DNA of 64,000 nucleotides, taken from the NCBI RefSeq assembly GCF_023715345.1, contig NZ_JAMBNY010000001.1, positions 1 to 64,000 on the forward strand, in the 5' to 3' direction. The DNA is from Paenibacillus camelliae (lineage in GTDB: Bacteria > Bacillota > Bacilli > Paenibacillales > Paenibacillaceae). Shown here one piece after another: positions 44,746 to 54,313 of this stretch. A program made the translations under genes and the position numbers. Under the pieces are notes generated by a model. The model ran no database searches, was not told where the DNA came from, and worked only from the letters and a program-made list of their open reading frames with translations. Numbering within the stretch: the stretch's first letter is position 1; each line of letters begins with the position of its first letter.

Positions 44746-45300
44746 TTAGACATGGAAGGTGTGCACCACTTCGTACATCGGCGTGCTTTTTAAATTCGAC
44801 TTCATGACGGTAAAATGATTCACCTCCCACGAGCTAGCATCAGGCTGATCGGAAATGTCAGATAGCTGAAAGCTGCGATCACCTCGATAGTCTCGTGCAA
44901 GGGTCAAATGAGCTCTAAATTCTCGTTTTTCTGTTTCGAAGCCTGCTAATTCTGTTCTCTTTACAATTTGTCGCTGAAGCTCCTTTAGAGCTTGAGTGGA
45001 ATCAACAACGGAAGCCCACAAGATACGCGGAGAGGCTTTTTGACCGAAGACGCCAATTTGACCAAGCGATAGTGAAAATGGTTCAAATGTTACATGCTGA
45101 AGCGTTTCGATAAGCTTATTGATGACGGGTGGTGAAGTCTCGCCTAGAAACTGCAGAGTGATATGATAATCAGCGGGATGTGTCCATTTCCGAAAGGGAA
45201 GCTTTTGCTGATGTCCTTGTACCCAATCAGACAGCGTATTCGTTACGCGTTGAGACACGGGTACCGCGATAAAAAGTCGTGATGATTGTTGTTTATTCAT
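44746..45300 (-). CDS. thpR: RNA 2',3'-cyclic phosphodiesterase (ThpR, 2H family)
   Basis: 184 residues. Two HxT/Sx motifs of the 2H phosphoesterase fold: DYHITLQFLGE and RAHLTLARDY. It opens 2',3'-cyclic phosphates on RNA ends; E. coli ThpR (LigT) can also ligate. Start is ATG 45300 with a GGGGGT site; the frame extends to 45372 without one. Monocistronic, between cotJ and the divergent thyA. Confidence 0.9.
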   Translation of the reverse strand: MNKQQSSRLFIAVPVSQRVTNTLSDWVQGHQQKLPFRKWTHPADYHITLQFLGETSPPVINKLIETLQHVTFEPFSLSLGQIGVFGQKASPRILWASVVDSTQALKELQRQIVKRTELAGFETEKREFRAHLTLARDYRGDRSFQLSDISDQPDASSWEVNHFTVMKSNLKSTPMYEVVHTFHV

Positions 45301-45433
45301 TGATATGTACCCCCAATACTTCGTGTAGTTTGCAGCAGATCGAATGAGCTGCAGCGTCGATATCGTTAGCATCTCCGCTATGTATACAGTTATTCTCGTT
45401 GTCGCGGTGGTGATAGGATTCTAAGTCGTGATA

Positions 45434-45442
45434 TGGTATAAT
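45434..45442 (+). promoter_or_regulatory. Extended -10 promoter of thyA-folA
   Basis: TGGTATAAT is an extended -10 (TGnTATAAT), 51 bp before the thyA start. No good -35 at the usual distance, as allowed for this class. Confidence 0.55.
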
Positions 45443-45492
45443 GTTTCGAATGAATTAACTCGAAAAATGAAACAAATTTAGGAGTGAATAAT

Positions 45493-46449
45493 GTGCAAAC
45501 TAGTGAACAGGCCTATCTCCAGCTGTTAAAAGATTGCTTGGAGAAAGGAGAGCGCAAGGAAGATCGAACGGGAACAGGCACGATCTCTATGTTTGGCTAT
45601 CAGATGCGTTTTCCGCTTGCAGAGGGCTTTCCTTTATTAACGACAAAGCGTGTTCCTTTTAAGCTTGTAGCAAGTGAGTTGCTTTGGTTTATTAAAGGCG
45701 ATACGAACATTAAATATTTGCTTCAGAATAATAATAACATTTGGAATGAATGGGCATTTAAGCGCTGGGTGGAATCCAGTGAATACAATGGCCCTGACAT
45801 GACGAACTTTGGTCTACGCTCACAAAGCGACGAGCAGTTTGCTCGCAGCTATGAGGAGCAGCTTGCTATATTTAAGGAAAGAGTGCTGAATGAGGATGAG
45901 TTTGCAGCGAAATATGGCGAGCTTGGTGACGTATATGGGAAGCAATGGCGTGCATGGCGCACAACACGAAACGATGTGATCGATCAGCTTGCAGATGTTA
46001 TTCATACCATTAAAAACAATCCAGACTCACGTAGAATGATTGTTTCTGCTTGGAATCCTGAGGATATACCGAGCATGGCGTTGCCACCCTGCCATACGAT
46101 GTTCCAGTTTTATGTATCGGGCGGCAAGCTAAGCTGTCAGCTTTACCAGCGCAGTGGTGATATCTTCCTTGGCATACCATTCAATATTGCAAGCTATGCG
46201 CTTCTAACGCATTTAATAGCACATGAATGTGGACTTGAGGTTGGGGATTTTATTCATACACTTGGTGACGCACATATTTATTTGAATCATGTGGAGCAGA
46301 TACAAACTCAGCTGTCGAGAGAGACGCGTGCATTGCCTAAGCTTGTGTTGAATACGGACAAGACCTCTGTATTTGATATCGAGCTTGAGGACCTGGCGAT
46401 AGAGGGCTATGACCCGCATCCGACGATTAAAGCGCCTGTAGCAGTCTAG
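45493..46449 (+). CDS. thyA: Thymidylate synthase
   Basis: 318 residues, of the longer Lactobacillus-type class with an insert in the small domain. It methylates dUMP using methylenetetrahydrofolate. Motifs: [27 protein letters not shown] with the nucleophile Cys, [21 protein letters not shown], and HIYLNHVEQ. Start is GTG 45493, eight bases from AGGAG; an earlier GTG at 45484 overlaps that site. It is followed by folA, which regenerates the folate it oxidises. Confidence 0.97.
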   Translation: MQTSEQAYLQLLKDCLEKGERKEDRTGTGTISMFGYQMRFPLAEGFPLLTTKRVPFKLVASELLWFIKGDTNIKYLLQNNNNIWNEWAFKRWVESSEYNGPDMTNFGLRSQSDEQFARSYEEQLAIFKERVLNEDEFAAKYGELGDVYGKQWRAWRTTRNDVIDQLADVIHTIKNNPDSRRMIVSAWNPEDIPSMALPPCHTMFQFYVSGGKLSCQLYQRSGDIFLGIPFNIASYALLTHLIAHECGLEVGDFIHTLGDAHIYLNHVEQIQTQLSRETRALPKLVLNTDKTSVFDIELEDLAIEGYDPHPTIKAPVAV

Positions 46450-46459
46450 GAGGAGAAAC

Positions 46460-46948
46460 ATGACCATTTCATTAATTGCTGCGATGAGCAGGGAGCGAGC
46501 AATCGGTGCCAATAATCAAATGCTGTGGCATCTACCTAAGGAACTCGCGCATTTTAAGCGCACCACGCTTAATAAAACAGTCGTGATGGGACGAAAAACT
46601 TATGAGTCGCTAGGAAGACCGCTGCCAAACCGACGCAATGTCATACTAACGAGACAACAGGATCTGCATATTGAAGGCTGTGAGATTGTCCATACTGTAG
46701 AAGAGGCATTGCAAAAGTATGGGGATGAAGAGTTAATGATTACAGGCGGGGGAGAAATCTATGAGCTGTTTTTACCTATCGCTGATCGTCTTTACTTAAC
46801 GAAGGTAGAGGTTGATATTGCACATGCGGATGCGTACTTCCCTGAATTTGACGAGCAGGAATTTACGCTTACTAGCTCTGAATTCGTAGAGAGTGATGAA
46901 AAAAATAAATACAGCTTTACGATATGCGTCTATGATCGTGTAAAGTAA
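46460..46948 (+). CDS. folA: Dihydrofolate reductase
   Basis: 162 residues. MTISLIAAMSRERAIGANNQMLWHLPKELAHFK, TVVMGRKTYESLGRPLPNR, NVILTR and MITGGGEIY are the standard DHFR motifs (catalytic acid in the LPKEL segment, NADPH loops). It reduces dihydrofolate produced by ThyA. AGGAGG site, ten bases after thyA. Confidence 0.97.
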   Translation: MTISLIAAMSRERAIGANNQMLWHLPKELAHFKRTTLNKTVVMGRKTYESLGRPLPNRRNVILTRQQDLHIEGCEIVHTVEEALQKYGDEELMITGGGEIYELFLPIADRLYLTKVEVDIAHADAYFPEFDEQEFTLTSSEFVESDEKNKYSFTICVYDRVK

Positions 46949-47055
46949 GGAGCTAAAGTAAATTTTTCCTTTCCACGATCTCATTAAGTTCATGTATGCT
47001 AGATGAACGGAGAGAGGTATCTCTTACAACCATCATCGGTTTGGAGGGTTCGCTT

Positions 47056-47832
47056 GTGCAAAAGAATAATGTTCTATATGAAGAAATGAGACCCGATGAA
47101 TTTCTTGAACGATTGAATCATTGTCCTATAGCGTACCTTCCACTTGGTACATTGGAATGGCATGGATTGCATCTTCCGTTAGGGTCAGATAGTTTACAAT
47201 CAAAAGGATTCTTCAAGGCATTGGCTGAACGAATAGGCGGCATTGTATTGCCGACGTTGTTCCTTGGTCCAGATACGAAGATTAGTCAAGAGGAATTCGA
47301 CTATATTGGGATGGATGTTCATAGCTTTGAGCGAGAAAGCATTCAACAATTAGATGGTTCAGCTTATTATATCGAAGATGAATTATTTATAAATATTTTG
47401 GAAGCAACGCTAAAGAATTTGTCACGTGCCGGTTTCAAGATTGTCGTAGCGCATGGACATGGTCCTTCCACGAATATCTTTAGGAAGTTTATACCTAAAT
47501 TCGAGAAGCAGTTTGACTTGAAGCTATTTGAGCTTTGGCAGCTCGGTGGAAAAGGCAATGAAGGGATAATGACCGATCATGCAGCATTTAATGAAACATC
47601 GCTAATGCTAGGACTATATTCAGAGCTTGTTGATCTTGAAAAACTGTCAGATGAGACGATGGTAGGGATTTGGGGAGATGATCCTCGTGCTACGTCGAAG
47701 GAAGAAGGCAAAAGAATAATTGAAAGTAATTTATCGCTCGTGGGGAGCAAGCTGCAGAACGAGTTATCAACACTGTCATGGCCCAAGCGAACGATGAACT
47801 ATACAAATGTAGTAAAGCTATATAATCCATAA
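47056..47832 (+). CDS. Creatininase-family amidohydrolase
   Basis: 258 residues. Metal-binding motif PLGTLEWHGLHLPLGSD (creatininase ExHGxHxPxxTD type), VVAHGHGPS (NGHGGN-like) and DHAAFNETSL (HAGxxETS-like). The family includes creatinine amidohydrolase, MftE-type peptidases and FAPy deformylase ArfB; substrate is not predictable here. Start GTG 47056 lies seven bases after GGAGGG; the longer ATG frame from 46996 has no ribosome site. Monocistronic. Confidence 0.86.
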   Translation: MQKNNVLYEEMRPDEFLERLNHCPIAYLPLGTLEWHGLHLPLGSDSLQSKGFFKALAERIGGIVLPTLFLGPDTKISQEEFDYIGMDVHSFERESIQQLDGSAYYIEDELFINILEATLKNLSRAGFKIVVAHGHGPSTNIFRKFIPKFEKQFDLKLFELWQLGGKGNEGIMTDHAAFNETSLMLGLYSELVDLEKLSDETMVGIWGDDPRATSKEEGKRIIESNLSLVGSKLQNELSTLSWPKRTMNYTNVVKLYNP

Positions 47833-47857
47833 TAAGTGAATAGTTAATGTAAATCTA

Positions 47858-47902
47858 AAGAGCTTATTGATTGTTCTTGCTTGGCAATCGATAAGCTCTT
47901 TT
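47858..47902 (+). terminator. Rho-independent terminator
   Basis: AAGAGCTTATTGATTG pairs with CAATCGATAAGCTCTT around an 11-base loop, then a short T-run. Confidence 0.85.
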
Positions 47903-47994
47903 ATGCAATTTAAACTCGATTGATGGAGTTTAGAAATCGTGCGAATATTACAAGTGAATAGGTATAATATATGTTCAGATTTGATTGTGTACAT

Positions 47995-48130
47995 TGTTAA
48001 AATTGTTGATAAGTACTGATATCATTGGGATGTGGTCGAGTTCAGCTATTGTGACATTGCTATAAATATGTGTTTTAGTACAAATTATCTCGTTAAGTCG
48101 CCTGATTAAATTAGTGCAAATAGTGCAAAT
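47995..48130 (+). promoter_or_regulatory. Upstream region of gltD with a TnrA/GlnR-like site and a direct repeat
   Basis: The 450-bp gap 47833-48282 holds, after the terminator, TGTTAAAATTGTTGATA at 47995-48011, which fits the TnrA/GlnR consensus TGTNANATTTTNTNACA except at three fixed positions, and a perfect 9-bp tandem repeat TAGTGCAAA at 48112-48129. No convincing promoter pair was found. Nitrogen control of glutamate synthase by GlnR/TnrA is known in Bacillus, which makes the site plausible but not proven. Confidence 0.35.
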
Positions 48131-48282
48131 GATTATGGTGATAATCCATTACGGAAAGTACAGCTCGAATGGTAGCATATTGGTATAACTTACGAAGCCA
48201 TTGCCTCATTTGAGGATGTATACATTCGACCGTTTTAGCTTTAATTAGCTAATCTTCTTTTTGTAAATGGAGGAACATAGTC

Positions 48283-49770
48283 ATGTCATTGCCTACTGGA
48301 TTTTTAGATTTCGAGAGAGAAGTACCTAGTGATCGTAACCCTCTTCAACGTGTAAACGATTGGAGAGAATTCCATAAGCATTTATCAGAGCAACAGCTAC
48401 AAACACAAGGCGCTCGTTGTATGGATTGTGGTACGCCTTATTGCCACACTGGGATTGAGCTTGGCGGTACGGTATCAGGATGTCCGTTAAACAACTTAAT
48501 TCCTGAATGGAACCATCTTGTTTACCGCGGTCAGTGGAAGGAAGCACTGGATCGCCTACACAAAACGAATAACTTTCCTGAATTCACTGGTAAAGTGTGC
48601 CCAGCACCTTGTGAAGGCTCGTGTACGGTGGGCTTGATCGGTGATGCTGTAACGATTAAATCTATCGAGGAAGCAATTATTGAACGCGGCTTTGCTGAAG
48701 GCTGGATTGTCCCTCAGCCTCCAAAGGCTCGTACAGGAAAGAAGGTTGCGGTTGTAGGATCTGGACCGGCTGGTCTTGCTGCAGCTGCTCAGCTGAACAA
48801 GGCTGGTCATACCGTAACCGTTTATGAGCGTGCGGATCGCATTGGTGGGTTGCTAACGTATGGGATTCCTACGATGAAGCTGGAGAAGCATGTTGTGGAT
48901 CGCCGTGTTCATCTGTTAAAGCAAGAGGGCATTGAATTTATTACGAATACCGAAATCGGGAAGGATATTGCTGCAGCCCAGCTGCTCAAGCAGTATGATG
49001 CTGTTGTACTAGCTCTAGGTGCGACCAAAGCACGTTCAATCGAAATCGAGGGCTCTCAATTGAACGGTATCTACCCTGCAATGGATTATCTAAACAGTAC
49101 AATAAAAAGCTATCTGGACTCTAATCTTGAGGATGGTAACTACATTAGTGCTAAGGACAAAAATGTCATTGTCATCGGTGGCGGGGATACTGGAACGGAT
49201 TGTGTGGCAACAGCGCTGCGACACGGCTGTAAGTCAGTCGTTCAATTCGGTACAGTAGCTAAAGCTCCTGCTACACGTGATGCGATCTCTAATCCGTGGC
49301 CACAGTTCCCTAATGTGTATACTTTGGATTATGCACATGAGGAAGCCAAGGCGATATTCGGTGAAGACCCACGTCAATTCTCCATCTTAACAAAGAAATT
49401 TGTTGGAGATGAGCAAGGGAACATTACAGAGCTTCACACCGTTCGAATCGAACGTTACATCGATGAAGAAGGACGTAAAGTGTATAAAGAGATCGAAGGC
49501 ACGGAGGAAGTGTGGCCAGTTGATCTAGCACTTGTTGCTATCGGCTTTGAGGGGCCAGAAGCTGCAATCATTGATGAAATGAGTCTTGCTACGGATACGC
49601 GTTCGAATATAAAAGCGCGCTATGGTGAATATCGTACGAGTATTGAAGGTGTGTTCGCTGCAGGAGATGTTCGCAGAGGCCAAAGTCTTGTCGTATGGGC
49701 AATAAATGAAGGCAGACAGGCTGCACGCGAGGTAGATAAATATTTAATGGGTAGCTCAATGCTCCCATAG
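48283..49770 (+). CDS. gltD: Glutamate synthase small (beta) subunit
   Basis: 495 residues. N-terminal cysteine-rich domain with [13 protein letters not shown] and [13 protein letters not shown] (4Fe-4S ligands), FAD-binding [26 protein letters not shown], and NADPH-binding [17 protein letters not shown]. It supplies electrons from NADPH to the large subunit, which makes glutamate from glutamine and 2-oxoglutarate. The large subunit gene is not adjacent on either side, so GltD is encoded alone. A strong terminator follows. Confidence 0.96.
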   Translation: MSLPTGFLDFEREVPSDRNPLQRVNDWREFHKHLSEQQLQTQGARCMDCGTPYCHTGIELGGTVSGCPLNNLIPEWNHLVYRGQWKEALDRLHKTNNFPEFTGKVCPAPCEGSCTVGLIGDAVTIKSIEEAIIERGFAEGWIVPQPPKARTGKKVAVVGSGPAGLAAAAQLNKAGHTVTVYERADRIGGLLTYGIPTMKLEKHVVDRRVHLLKQEGIEFITNTEIGKDIAAAQLLKQYDAVVLALGATKARSIEIEGSQLNGIYPAMDYLNSTIKSYLDSNLEDGNYISAKDKNVIVIGGGDTGTDCVATALRHGCKSVVQFGTVAKAPATRDAISNPWPQFPNVYTLDYAHEEAKAIFGEDPRQFSILTKKFVGDEQGNITELHTVRIERYIDEEGRKVYKEIEGTEEVWPVDLALVAIGFEGPEAAIIDEMSLATDTRSNIKARYGEYRTSIEGVFAAGDVRRGQSLVVWAINEGRQAAREVDKYLMGSSMLP

Positions 49771-49804
49771 ACGAGTGATGTATGGTTAACGTAGTGAAAA
49801 GCTA

Positions 49805-49855
49805 GGACCCATAGTATAGAACCTTGTTTAAGGTGTCTATACTATGGGTCCTTTT
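49805..49855 (+). terminator. Long-stem terminator after gltD
   Basis: GGACCCATAGTATAGA pairs perfectly (16 bp) with TCTATACTATGGGTCC, then TTTT. It also sits just past the end of the convergent gene 49860-50240. Confidence 0.85.
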
Positions 49856-49859
49856 GCTA

Positions 49860-50240
49860 CTATTCCTCTTGCTCTGGTGTAATGATAATGTGGCCGAATT
49901 GGTTCGTATAAGCTCTTCCAAGCAACCACCAAGGAAATTGCATAACTCCGCCGGGATATTGTGGATGCTGCGGATGCTGAGGGTGTTGAGGGTGCTGCGG
50001 ACCTTGACCCGGCTGAGTAGGATTATATGTTGCTGGTCCGATACCGATAATATCGCTGTTATGGAACTGCATCGTATATTGTTGACCGTTAGGAGCATAA
50101 ATTAGGAAGGTTGCCATTCCTGATCCCGCATCAAAATTCGTTAGCAGACCTGTATAATGCTGATTTCCCGCTTGAAATTGAACCATTTGACCAACATATT
50201 GTTGAAGTGTAGCTGGTGGAACTAAATAATTTGTTGGCAT
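49860..50240 (-). CDS. Hypothetical protein with HPQ repeats (possible coat or surface protein)
   Basis: 126 residues. An N-terminal domain of about 70 residues with alternating hydrophobic strands (VGQMVQFQAG, HYTGLLTNF, MATFLIYAPNGQQYTMQF) is joined by a Pro/Gln/His segment containing four consecutive HPQ triplets (about residues 83-94) to a C-terminal VMQFPWWLLGRA region. No signal peptide or membrane helix. Composition recalls small spore-coat proteins of Paenibacillus, but that is a guess. AAGTGGTG ribosome site. Confidence 0.75.
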   Translation of the reverse strand: MPTNYLVPPATLQQYVGQMVQFQAGNQHYTGLLTNFDAGSGMATFLIYAPNGQQYTMQFHNSDIIGIGPATYNPTQPGQGPQHPQHPQHPQHPQYPGGVMQFPWWLLGRAYTNQFGHIIITPEQEE

Positions 50241-50428
50241 GCTTTCACCACTTTCTTCTCATTTATTTACCATTTAGCCTATGCATGCAGGATGTCCGTG
50301 TATTGGGCATGTGCCTGTGCTGCAGCTAATATTTATTTTTGAATGTTTAACAAAGCCTTCATTCTATTATGGTTTCGTCAATTATGATAGAATAGAATTA
50401 ACTAGCGAGTAATAGAAGGTGAATACAT

Positions 50429-50752
50429 GTGATAAGATATGGATCGGATCATATTGAGGAAATGAAGTTTTCTAGCTTGCATATGAGCATCGAGTGCCGT
50501 GACCATCAATGGATCGATATTACGTTGAAGCCTCAGCTAACTACGGATAGTGCGACGGTACCTGAAGATCTCACAGATTTTACGATTTTAGTTATTTGCA
50601 ATCATGGAGGTATCATTGCTCAAATGGTGCCTCAGGATATTGGCTGTGATTGTGAATATCAGCTAACGTTTTTAGAAAAGGAGCAAATCAAGTCGTTTAT
50701 CCTATCTGAGGCAGTTCAACAGCAAATCAAGCAGGCAGCAGCTCAGATGTGA
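50429..50752 (+). CDS. Hypothetical protein, 107 residues
   Basis: GTG start six bases from GAAGGTG (an overlapping ATG two bases earlier reads into TGA). Acidic, soluble, no membrane segment. Contains three Cys (CRDH, CNHGG, CDCEY) and a helical C-terminus (FLEKEQIKSFILSEAVQQQIKQAA). I do not recognise a family. It precedes the next gene by 76 bp in the same direction. Confidence 0.7.
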   Translation: MIRYGSDHIEEMKFSSLHMSIECRDHQWIDITLKPQLTTDSATVPEDLTDFTILVICNHGGIIAQMVPQDIGCDCEYQLTFLEKEQIKSFILSEAVQQQIKQAAAQM

Positions 50753-50753
50753 T

Positions 50754-50806
50754 ATAGTATGGCTTGAAATGACATAGCATGGCTTGTAATCTATAGCACG
50801 GCATTA
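50754..50806 (+). repeat. Short direct repeat, three units of about 20 bp
   Basis: ATAGTATGGCTTG (50754), ATAGCATGGCTTG (50774) and ATAGCACGGCATT (50793) are spaced 20 and 19 bp. They fill the gap before the gene at 50829. Could be regulatory or only local slippage. Confidence 0.6.
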
Positions 50807-50828
50807 ATGGAAAAGTGAGGCGAACCCT

Positions 50829-51806
50829 GTGGAGCAACGGGATGTATTATCGCTAGATTCTGTTGATCGTATTCGTGGATATGTCAAGCATAAATATGTG
50901 CATCTGCCGAAAGAGAAGCATGCAGAGATTGTTGCAGATGCCATCGTAAAAATTATTGAACGTCAGCTACCACCCTTCGAGCAGGAGTTAAGGCAGAAAC
51001 TGTGTAATGAGCTGATTAAGCAAGTGGTAGTTCGCGAGCAACGGCCTGTAAGCTTGGATGATATTGATCATGCATGTGAACAGCTCGCCTCGCAGGATGT
51101 TGAAGCTCGGCAGCTATGGCGAGAATGGAGAGTGGACCATGGCATCGACGAGGTCATTGCTGAGCGGACCTGGCTGGACAAGCTTACCAAGCAGCTACAG
51201 CAGCTGTACCAATCTAAGCGATTACGAAAATCACTACTGTATGCGGTTGGTTGCCTTTTGATTGTACTTATAGCCTATTTCGTTAAGCCAGTTGAGCAGC
51301 CGAAAGAGGCCGATTCTATTCCCATCGTGGAACAAACCTCGACAATAGAACAAGAAAGCTTGCCTTTCAATGAGCTACCTGCATTGTATCAGTATGAACA
51401 GATAGACATCGATAAGCTGAAGTCGTTCTTGGAATCTAGAGAATCAAAGCTTGCGGATGAACCATACTTTAGCACGATTATCGCGACCGCCAAGGAGTTC
51501 AATCTTTCGGTGGTGCTTTTGTTTGCCATTACTGGACAAGAGCAAGGCTTTGTTCATCGTGAGCACGAGCAAGCGGAAGAAATTGCTAACAACCCTTTTA
51601 ATGTGTTTCATAGCTGGAAGGATTATAATACAACAATTGAAGACTCTACAGCGATCGCAGCTAGAACACTAGTTAATTTAAGTAAGGATCGACCTGAAGA
51701 TATTGAGCCTATCGTATGGATTAATAGAAAGTATGCAGAGGATCCAAACTGGTCGAAAGGCGTGACCAGCATATTTCAAACGATTACTAACTACATAAAT
51801 AATTAA
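50829..51806 (+). CDS. Membrane-anchored protein with glucosaminidase-like C-terminal domain
   Basis: 325 residues, GTG start behind GTGAGG. Residues 1-130 are a helical, charged cytoplasmic domain; one transmembrane helix at about 136-157; then an extracellular domain. The C-terminal 130 residues (ATAKEFNLSVVLLFAITGQEQGFV, NNPFNVFHSW, INRKYAEDPNWSKGVTSIF) have the layout of glucosaminidase/lysozyme-like muramidases, including the Glu in TGQEQ and the NPFNVF loop. Peptidoglycan cleavage is inferred. It ends 27 bp before topB. Confidence 0.75.
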   Translation: MEQRDVLSLDSVDRIRGYVKHKYVHLPKEKHAEIVADAIVKIIERQLPPFEQELRQKLCNELIKQVVVREQRPVSLDDIDHACEQLASQDVEARQLWREWRVDHGIDEVIAERTWLDKLTKQLQQLYQSKRLRKSLLYAVGCLLIVLIAYFVKPVEQPKEADSIPIVEQTSTIEQESLPFNELPALYQYEQIDIDKLKSFLESRESKLADEPYFSTIIATAKEFNLSVVLLFAITGQEQGFVHREHEQAEEIANNPFNVFHSWKDYNTTIEDSTAIAARTLVNLSKDRPEDIEPIVWINRKYAEDPNWSKGVTSIFQTITNYINN

Positions 51807-51832
51807 TGGCATTAATTATAAAAGGAGTTTGT

Positions 51833-54175
51833 ATGAAAACGTTAATTATTGCCGAAAAGCCGGATATGGGCCGCAATATTGCTGCTGCTATCGAGCCTAA
51901 AGCAAAAAATATGCGAACCTATATTGAAGGTGAGCATTATATTATTACGTGGGCGATTGGGCACTTAGTTGGGCTTGCTGAACCAGATGCCTACGATGAC
52001 CGTTATAAGAAATGGAGCATTGTCCATCTCCCAATTATTCCATCGCAGTTTAAGCTTATTGCGAATAAACGAACAGCAGATCAGCTGAAGGTCATTAAGG
52101 AGCTGGCAAGCCGTTGCAACGCATTAGTGAATGCTTGTGATGCTGGGCGGGAAGGTCAATATATCTTCTCGCTGATTCAGCGCTACTTGCAGCTTAAGCA
52201 GCCAGTTGAACGGCTATGGATTTCAGATTTAACGGTGGAAACGATTCGTAAAGGCTTTGCTGAGCTAAAGCCAGGTCATGAGTATGATAATTTAACGAAG
52301 GCAGCATCTGCACGAAGTGAAGCAGACTGGTTAATTGGCATGAATGGAACGCGCGCATTTACAACCAAGCATAATGAGCTGCTGTCGGTAGGTCGCGTTC
52401 AGACGCCCGTGTTAGCATTGATCTATGATCGAGAGGCGGAGATCGCGAAGTTCGACTCGTTAAAATATTTTGTTGTTGAGGCTAGCTTTAAGCAAGGTGA
52501 AACGACCTATAAGGGCTTATGGCAAGGAGATCGAATGACCGATCAAGCCAAGGCGGAGCTTATTGCTAGTCAGGTTAAGGGCAAGCAAGGAAGCATTGAC
52601 CAATATGAGGCGAAGGAAGTGAAGGAATATCCTCATCGCCTATATGACTTAACGCTTCTGCAACGCGAAGCGAATAGCAAATTGAATTTCTCGGCAAAGA
52701 AAACATTAGATATTGCGCAAAGTCTATATGAGAAGCATAAGGTAATCACTTACCCGAGAACGAATTCAAACTACGTGAACGAGCAAAATATTGCCGAGAT
52801 GCATAAAGCACTTCAAGCCCTGCAAGGGACGCAATATGGTGAGTGGGTGGCAGGAGCCAATCGTTCCTTTGTCCATGCTGGCAATAAAAGCATTTGTAAT
52901 CCGGCCAAGGTCGAGGATCATCACGCGATATTGCCGACAGCTAAACGAGCGAGCTCTCTGTCGTCTGACGAGCAGAAGCTGTATGATTTAATTGTGAAGC
53001 GATTCTTATCGCAATATTATCCACCTGCTCAGTATATTAGCCATGTTGTACTTACCAAGGTAGAAGAGCATTTATTCAAGACGAATATAAAGCAATTAGT
53101 CGATCTAGGTTGGAAGATGATATACGGTGACCAGCAGGAAACTAACAATAAACGAAAGAAAAAGGGTGCGGAAGAAGAGGAAGACGTTGTTGAGCAGCAG
53201 GAAGGCTTCGAGCTTGATGCTAACGCTCCGGTTCATTGCCGTCAGGCTGCTGCAAAGGAAAAAGAAACGAAGCCTCCTAAGTCGTATACAGAGGGTACCT
53301 TGCTAAAGGCAATGGAAAGCGCCGGAAAGCAAATCGAGGATGATGAAGCGAGAGAGGCGATGAAGGATTGTGGTCTCGGCACGCCGGCAACTCGAGCAGC
53401 TACGATCGAGCGTTTGAAGCAAGTAGGCTATATTACGATGCAAGGGAAAAGAATTACGATTACAAGCAAAGGGACAGCAGCGATTGAGCTGATACGTGGA
53501 GCAGGTATTGAGCTGCTAACCTCACCAGAGATGACTGGGATCTGGGAAAAACGATTGAATGATATTGCGAGGGGCAGAGCCTCTAGTGAGCAATTTATGG
53601 AGAATGTCAAGAAATTCGCAACGATGATCGTTGATAAAGTGAAAGTTCAGCCCGCTGTTCGATTTGAATTTGAAAAGCAACAAAAGGGTAAAACGTCTCG
53701 AGCTCGGACAAGTAGTAGCAAAGCGAAGACAGAGGCTTCTGCGGCAAAGGGGGCTGACGCTGAGAAGCGGACACGTTCTACTCGAAAAACGGCTGATGAG
53801 AGTAAGCAACGTGTGAACGCAGCTGCTGAAAGCATTCGTACAAGCAGCATGCCTAACAGTCAGCGACTAGAGGAAGCAACAGCTAGACAGACAGTAATGA
53901 GCATTGCGCCATGTCCACGTCAAGGCTGTGGTGGACATCTTATTATGGGGAAAAAGGGATATGGATGCTCACACTACAAGCAAGGCTGCGGCTTTGTAAT
54001 TTGGCGAGATGCGTATGGTGCAGAGCTGTCTTCACAGCATATTCAGTCACTTGTGCATCAAGGGAAAACACCTCCTCTATCGTTAAAGCGGGACAACGGT
54101 GATACCATTCAGGCTGAGCTTCTGCTGACTGATCGCAATACGGGAACGCTTGCTATCGAACCGCTTCGATCGTGA
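51833..54175 (+). CDS. topB: DNA topoisomerase III
   Basis: 780 residues. Type IA topoisomerase: TOPRIM MKTLIIAEKPDMGRNIAAAI and VNACDAGREGQYI, the catalytic Tyr in VITYPRTNSNYV, and LGTPATRAATIERL. A Lys/Ala/Ser-rich basic linker (about 615-680) precedes a zinc ribbon (CPRQGCGGHLIMGKKGYGCS..CGFVIW), so the C-terminus is longer than in minimal forms. There is also a charged insertion rich in Lys and Glu at about 440-465. Start ATG 51833 follows AAAGGAG (51821-51827); a frame from 51806 is rejected. Confidence 0.95.
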   Translation: MKTLIIAEKPDMGRNIAAAIEPKAKNMRTYIEGEHYIITWAIGHLVGLAEPDAYDDRYKKWSIVHLPIIPSQFKLIANKRTADQLKVIKELASRCNALVNACDAGREGQYIFSLIQRYLQLKQPVERLWISDLTVETIRKGFAELKPGHEYDNLTKAASARSEADWLIGMNGTRAFTTKHNELLSVGRVQTPVLALIYDREAEIAKFDSLKYFVVEASFKQGETTYKGLWQGDRMTDQAKAELIASQVKGKQGSIDQYEAKEVKEYPHRLYDLTLLQREANSKLNFSAKKTLDIAQSLYEKHKVITYPRTNSNYVNEQNIAEMHKALQALQGTQYGEWVAGANRSFVHAGNKSICNPAKVEDHHAILPTAKRASSLSSDEQKLYDLIVKRFLSQYYPPAQYISHVVLTKVEEHLFKTNIKQLVDLGWKMIYGDQQETNNKRKKKGAEEEEDVVEQQEGFELDANAPVHCRQAAAKEKETKPPKSYTEGTLLKAMESAGKQIEDDEAREAMKDCGLGTPATRAATIERLKQVGYITMQGKRITITSKGTAAIELIRGAGIELLTSPEMTGIWEKRLNDIARGRASSEQFMENVKKFATMIVDKVKVQPAVRFEFEKQQKGKTSRARTSSSKAKTEASAAKGADAEKRTRSTRKTADESKQRVNAAAESIRTSSMPNSQRLEEATARQTVMSIAPCPRQGCGGHLIMGKKGYGCSHYKQGCGFVIWRDAYGAELSSQHIQSLVHQGKTPPLSLKRDNGDTIQAELLLTDRNTGTLAIEPLRS

Positions 54176-54259
54176 GCAGACTGCTGAAGATATCAATGAC
54201 GTTGATTGAGTGTTAAGTCGCTAATCTTCGCGGAAAAACAATTACATGGGCATAAAGCG

Positions 54260-54313
54260 AAAAAGCTATCCAGTGAGCACACGTAAGTGCGCTTGCTCTG
54301 GATAGCTTTTTAT
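54260..54313. terminator. Bidirectional terminator between topB and a HAD gene
   Basis: AAAAAGCTATCCAG pairs with CTGGATAGCTTTTT, enclosing GAGC/GCTC. It contains the stop codon of the minus-strand gene. Confidence 0.88.

Noticed and set aside
49824-50105. Plus-strand leucine/arginine-rich ORF
   Set aside because: It is the reverse of the HPQ repeat region and starts in the gltD terminator.
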